Assembly (NCBI GenBank): GCA_940671915.1
Contig: CALNVZ010003433.1
Location: forward strand, 51,244,333-51,308,332
Source of the DNA: Paracentrotus lividus
Lineage: Eukaryota; Echinodermata; Echinoidea; Camarodonta; Echinidae
Length of the DNA stretch: 64,000 nucleotides
Reading direction: 5' to 3'
Shown: in pieces, positions 59,310-64,000 of the stretch
Layout: each line of letters begins with the position of its first letter
Position numbering within the stretch: position 1 is the stretch's first letter
The notes under the pieces: model-generated
The model's database searches: none
What the model saw: the letters and a program-made list of their open reading frames with translations, nothing else
Told to the model about the DNA's origin: nothing
Made by a program: the position numbers and the translations under genes

Positions 59310-62300
59310 GAGGGAAAAAAAAAGTTGAAAACCAATATTTTGAGGGCAACTGATTTAATGCATCTATGTTTGTTCTGTGTAGATTTTAATCGACATAAAT
59401 TGCTTGAAGTGGACAATTCACTAAGTAATAACTCTAATGATTGGGCTGGTGGTCTGTGCTTTGTTCAACAAAATAATCAAAAAACACTGATTTTAGTTTA
59501 AGAGTGGAGAGGAAGATGCTGAAGGGCGTATCTGCTGGCATACCCTGTAGTGGTCGAGGTAAGCTCGCGTGTTCAACTGAGTTTTTGAGGGGAACCGACC
59601 TGGAGTTGAGCTTAATTCAATCGCAACCATTGATCGGTCTCTAGGCATGTATAATTTGCCTCGCTCAGAATACTTCTCTTCACAGTGAGCTGTGAATAAG
59701 AGACCATGTCCTCGCCAGAATTATTCTCTAATTCTATCAAACCAAACCTTCACGATTGAAGCGAATTTTTGCCTCTACTTTTCCACAGCTTTAACTTCTC
59801 TTCTTTTTTCTACTTTTATTTTCCCTCGTCCCTTGCGAGTAACCGTTCGCTAGCAGCCAATCCGCCGGTCTAAAGAGGTAAAACTATCGGCGAGCCCAAA
59901 CGTGTGAAAGTAATGTAATAAACTTTGTAAGTAGGTTTTATGGCGCGTTTGTGATGGCTCAGCACTCCGTCTCCTTTTAACATACATGCAATTGGAGGAG
60001 TTGGCCATTTTCCCCCCCTTTTCTTGTTGCTAGCCATGTCTTCGTTCTATTCAATCAAACTGCCGATAATGAACGCAATGTAGTTAGACATTATCTCTGC
60101 TGAGAGATGGGCGAAGACTGTATTCAAGAGGATTGCTTTTTATTCTCCTACAAAGGACTTTGGTGGACCAAGGCATTCTCTTTCCAATTAATACGATCTA
60201 ATTTTGATGAAGCATCGAGTATTTCTCTCGGGTTTGGATACCGAACAAATCCGATTGCCACAATCACGTGACATCGATGGTTCATCTAAGTTATTTTCTT
60301 CCAATTCCCTCTCTAACAACCTGGTCTCTCCTCCTTCATTCTCTTTCTCTCTCCTCTCTTCTTTCTCTTTCTCCCCCTCTATCTCAAAAATTAACTTTTC
60401 TAACCAAGGATAATGTGTCGTTTAATGAAGTCGTTTTTGTTAATCAGCGTAATATTTGCATAAGCTGACTGACTATAAGATTTTTATTGCATACTTACAC
60501 AGAAACAGCAAATTCCATTAATACATTCCTATACTCCTTCCCCCATACTTTCTCTCATTCTCTCTCTTCTCTCTAATCTCTTCGTTCTCTCTCTCTCACA
60601 TTCTCTCTCTCTATCTCTCACTTACTCAGTCTTCCTCTCCAAAAATCATATGAGAAAAAACAGAAATCTGATTTTCCGTGACCCCAATTTTATCTTTTGT
60701 ACGCCTCAAAAAAGGTTCCTCAACGTACTAATAATTTTGACGATACAAAAATATAACCTGAGAGATACTTATCAAGAAAAAAATAAAATACTTGACGAGG
60801 CTCTAACATACATGTATGATCGATATTGGTAGTTATAGGGTTAATATTTGGTTAAGATGAAGGCTGTCTGGGTTAATGTGTTACATTCTTGTACCCTATC
60901 TGAATTGTATAGCAATATATCGGCAATAAAAAACACCATTGAAGATCAGAATGACAAATTTAAAAGCGTTCCACTAAGACCATAAAAAGGTAATGGAACT
61001 GCTTTAATTAGAACCGAACGCCACAGCACGGGATAATCGAATGAAATGTAGCAGGAAATTGTGGAAAGCATATCTTCATTTTTTTCCGCTTCTCGTTCCC
61101 CTTTGTGTATAGCCGTTAGTGGCGTACGAGTGTTGAACAGAGAAGGGGTTCGGGGAAAAGGATGATTTCATATTATGAAGAAAAAGAAGGCATGGTTTAC
61201 ATAACGGGCGGGGTCAGCATGGGGTGGTTGGAGTAGCATTCTCTTGAAACAACTACATTGGTCAATTTTAACCCTAATAAGAGTCCATACAAAGGAACAT
61301 TTAGGAGCCCGAAATTTTGAAAACGTTTTTCGTTTAGTTCATCGAGTCAAACATGTTGACAAATAATCTTTCCTCGATCGTGTGTTTTCCTAAGATGTAT
61401 CAGGTAGGGCTTAAAAATGAAGGTCCCCTTCCTGGTGCATACGAGATATTTGTTTTCCTCCCTTTTTAACAGTCAAGTAATTGGTGGAGTGTAAGCTTAT
61501 TGATAACTATTACATGATCATTGAAAAATGTCAATAAGGAAAGAGATGTGGAATTTGGTGGAATTTGAAAATGGGGGGGGGGGTAGGGGCCGAAAAGGGG
61601 GATTCATTTCATGGTTATATAAATTTATGGGACACGTGCCACTTTTACGCCCCTCCATTCTAGCTGATCGAGCCCCTTCTCAAGGCTGTCTAAAATGAAT
61701 GCTAACACTCTTGAGTGACTGGTATAATATTGCAAGGGAAATACCATTAATATTGTTGACATACATGTATTGATACCATTGATCCTATGAGACTGTATTT
61801 AAGATCTCTCCTGATTGTAAGTGATGTGTTTACACTCTTCTCACTCAGTCCACAAGAATTAAACATTCATAATCGATCGTACTGCAGTGAAAATGTATTA
61901 TCCAAACAAACGACCAGGCTTTTTCAACTTGAGATTATACCGTATAGTCGGATGTGCCAAGTTTACAGTGCAGATCTGAGGAATAAAACATAGGAATTCG
62001 TAAATGTTAATCAACCATCATTTAGATGTTAAACAAATTATAATCCTCCAGTCATACCAGAGGAACATCACAAAAAATACTCTATAAACAAAAACAGTCC
62101 ATTCCCTTCCCATCGTGTCATGTTCGTTGTCCAGGTTCATGAGAGTTATCTCCGTCATTTTACAAACCGATATGACGAGTACTATCAAAACATTTTTCTT
62201 ATAATGTAGTATTATCCATTTTCGTTTATGAACCCTTTATCGTTTTTTTTTTCTTCTTCCAAGCAGTGTATAATATTGCAAAAAAATTGTATTGATGAAT

Positions 62301-62919
62301 ATGAAAATTTTCGCATGACATGTACGTATTACTCATACCTCAGGAATTGTTTGAATTAATTCGATCTCATTGTAATGGAACTTTTGTACTTAAAAAAAAA
62401 AAATTATTTGAGGCTTAATTCGCATCCAATATCCAAATCAAACCAAAGATGGGCCGTATGCATAAAAAAGTAAATACATTTAATTTTCTTTACTTGAATT
62501 AAATTAAATCAAGTTCAATTCAATACTCATTTACTTTGTTCCCAATAATACAATGAAAAATTGCATTCGTATAATAATAGCGCAAAATATCACAATGTCA
62601 TAATTGTAGAAAGGGCATGAGTAAAATTCTATGAAAAGCATAAAGCAATTTTCATTGAAGTTCGGCATATACAAAATATTTTTGCGTTCGTCTGCACTGA
62701 CACGTTGATTTCATTTTAAGATTTAATTTGACTCCTAAACGCTAAAGGAAAATACAAATGTTCAAAAATTTTGTATAACGTCAGACATGGAACAAAATCA
62801 ACATAAGTTCTAAATGTATGATGAAATAAAAGAGAGATTTTAGGGAGGGCGTAATTTGTGATTATCCCATTTCTCACATAATAAATGCTTTTCTGTTTAC
62901 TTAAGTGTCTTTTTTTGGT
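59310..62919. other. No gene seen apart from CT tracts; GC-balanced block 59560-60130
   Basis: Frames are short and interrupted. The block 59820-60000 has CGTTCGCTAGCAGCCAATCC-type non-repetitive sequence that may be conserved non-coding DNA. A G-run lies at 61574-61586. Confidence 0.45.
60340..60625. repeat. CT-rich tracts
   Basis: TCTCTC-rich at 60340-60380 and 60545-60622. Confidence 0.88.
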
Positions 62920-63000
62920 TTAGGTTTAGGGATACGTGAAGGGATAGGGTCAAACTTATAAGAAGGGATATGGTTTGGGTAAATATGGATAGTAAAGGGT
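62920..63000 (+). repeat. Dispersed repeat, inverse of ~44290-44370
   Basis: Contains TTTAGGGATACGTGAAGGG followed by ATAGGGT and GGTTTGGGTAA blocks. Confidence 0.6.
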
Positions 63001-64000
63001 ACAACATATTAAAACAAATAAATGAATAAAAAAATACGTGGAGAATAAAAGATCGCGGACTGGATGAAGGCAGACTTTCATGGGGTAAACAAAAAGTAAA
63101 ACTATATATTATTGATTTTAAGCGCTCCGAGCTTTGTAAGCTGGTCCATTAACACTGCCTTATATAACAACGATCACTCTTCAAAAGAGATATTTTACCC
63201 GTATAATACCATCCAAGCTCTAGAAGAGTTAAGTTGTATATTGTATGGATCTTAGAATCCAACACCGTTATAATACTCGTTTTCCTCAGGAGTTGAAAAA
63301 GAAAGATCTGGTTCTTTATATCTTCTGGTATGTTTTTCTTTAAGCTACTTGAACCACTTTAGACCGTGAGGGCGGATCAAAGCTACTTGTTTTCCTCTCT
63401 TAGAAACTTTGGTTGTCGTTTGAAACTCTTTGCCAACCTCATTCTTTATAACATTCCCCGAAACATCGATGAAATGTGGAACGGATCTTGAGAGAAGAGA
63501 AAATAAACGAATCGTAAAACAATTCCAATATCCAGTAAATAAAAGGTTCGGCTTTCAGTATGCGAGGCGAATTGGTACATTTGCATTGACATGAATATTC
63601 AATTGATCATTAACGTGAAATAGGAGAGGCTAAGCGGACTAGACGAGGATAATAAAATACGTTAGGCTAGTTAGATAGGAATTCAGGAGGAGGAAAGGAA
63701 TAACCAAACTATCTCCCTCGCGGACAATAGTTGAAGAAAGATAAAGACGGAACAACTTTTTTTTGTTTTGTTTTTTGACTTCAATCTCTGAATTGGGTTT
63801 GAGGAAAGAGGACAAGAAGACGGGAAGCAGGAAGAAATTAGAGGCCAATTTAGGATTCAGTCGATTTATCACCTACGGTACAGTGCCTTCTTCATCGACT
63901 TAAAGTTGACTACGGATTAGGTAATTGCTTCCAACGTAATCAATGCGTACTATGCTAATTTGACGGTCCGCCTGATTGTTTTTCTCCGCATCTTTCCCCC
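63001..64000. other. No gene seen
   Basis: AT-rich, mostly unique sequence to the window end. Confidence 0.5.

Overview
This window looks like animal (eukaryotic) genomic DNA, AT-rich and repeat-rich, with no operons and almost no uninterrupted protein coding. The repeat types point to a marine deuterostome, most likely an echinoderm such as a sea urchin: a PHD-finger non-LTR retrotransposon with a 2A-like NPGP motif, 'TATAGCGCTTAATA' and 'GGCGCTATATAAATG' dispersed repeats, many GA/CT and TCA microsatellites, and short GC-rich inverted-repeat elements. The species assignment is inference from repeat style only.

Layout. Positions 1-13919 and 16771-30460 are two copies of the same ~13.7-kb segment. 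They differ mostly by scattered single-base indels, plus a few larger differences such as a ~30-bp insertion near 8150. The left copy stops exactly at a 25-N assembly gap (13920-13944). Each copy carries, in the same order: part of a 'GCTCGCGCTTCGCGCTCGC' tandem repeat; a minus-strand PHD/endonuclease/reverse transcriptase LINE; an AAT repeat; a block of TGTCACTCAC motifs; GA microsatellites; a 142-bp hairpin element; a three-level nested inverted-repeat transposon; and a GC-rich element with 15-bp terminal inverted repeats. Indels break the LINE frames at different places in the two copies, which suggests unpolished long-read sequence and an uncollapsed haplotype rather than a real tandem duplication.

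Between the two copies (13945-16770) lies the best candidate host gene. A minus-strand signal-peptide exon (15630-15681) and a 149-bp second exon (14803-14951) have matching splice phases and encode the N-terminus of a nicotinic-acetylcholine-receptor-like Cys-loop channel subunit. I could not find the later exons; they would lie further left on the minus strand, in or beyond the duplicated copy and the gap.

From 30461 to 64000 I find no convincing host gene. The region holds microsatellites (TCA, GA, CT, TA, AAT, poly-T), an 11/12-bp minisatellite at 43.4 kb, a decayed ~2.2-kb higher-order tandem array at 47.5-49.7 kb, several MITE-like inverted-repeat elements (35.7, 40.6 and 41.6 kb), a degenerate tRNA-like sequence and a SINE-like tail near 54.5-54.9 kb, and long stretches without recognisable features. 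Blocks of balanced GC content (for example 45.2-45.5, 53.75-53.95 and 59.8-60.0 kb) could be conserved regulatory DNA, but one genome alone cannot show that.
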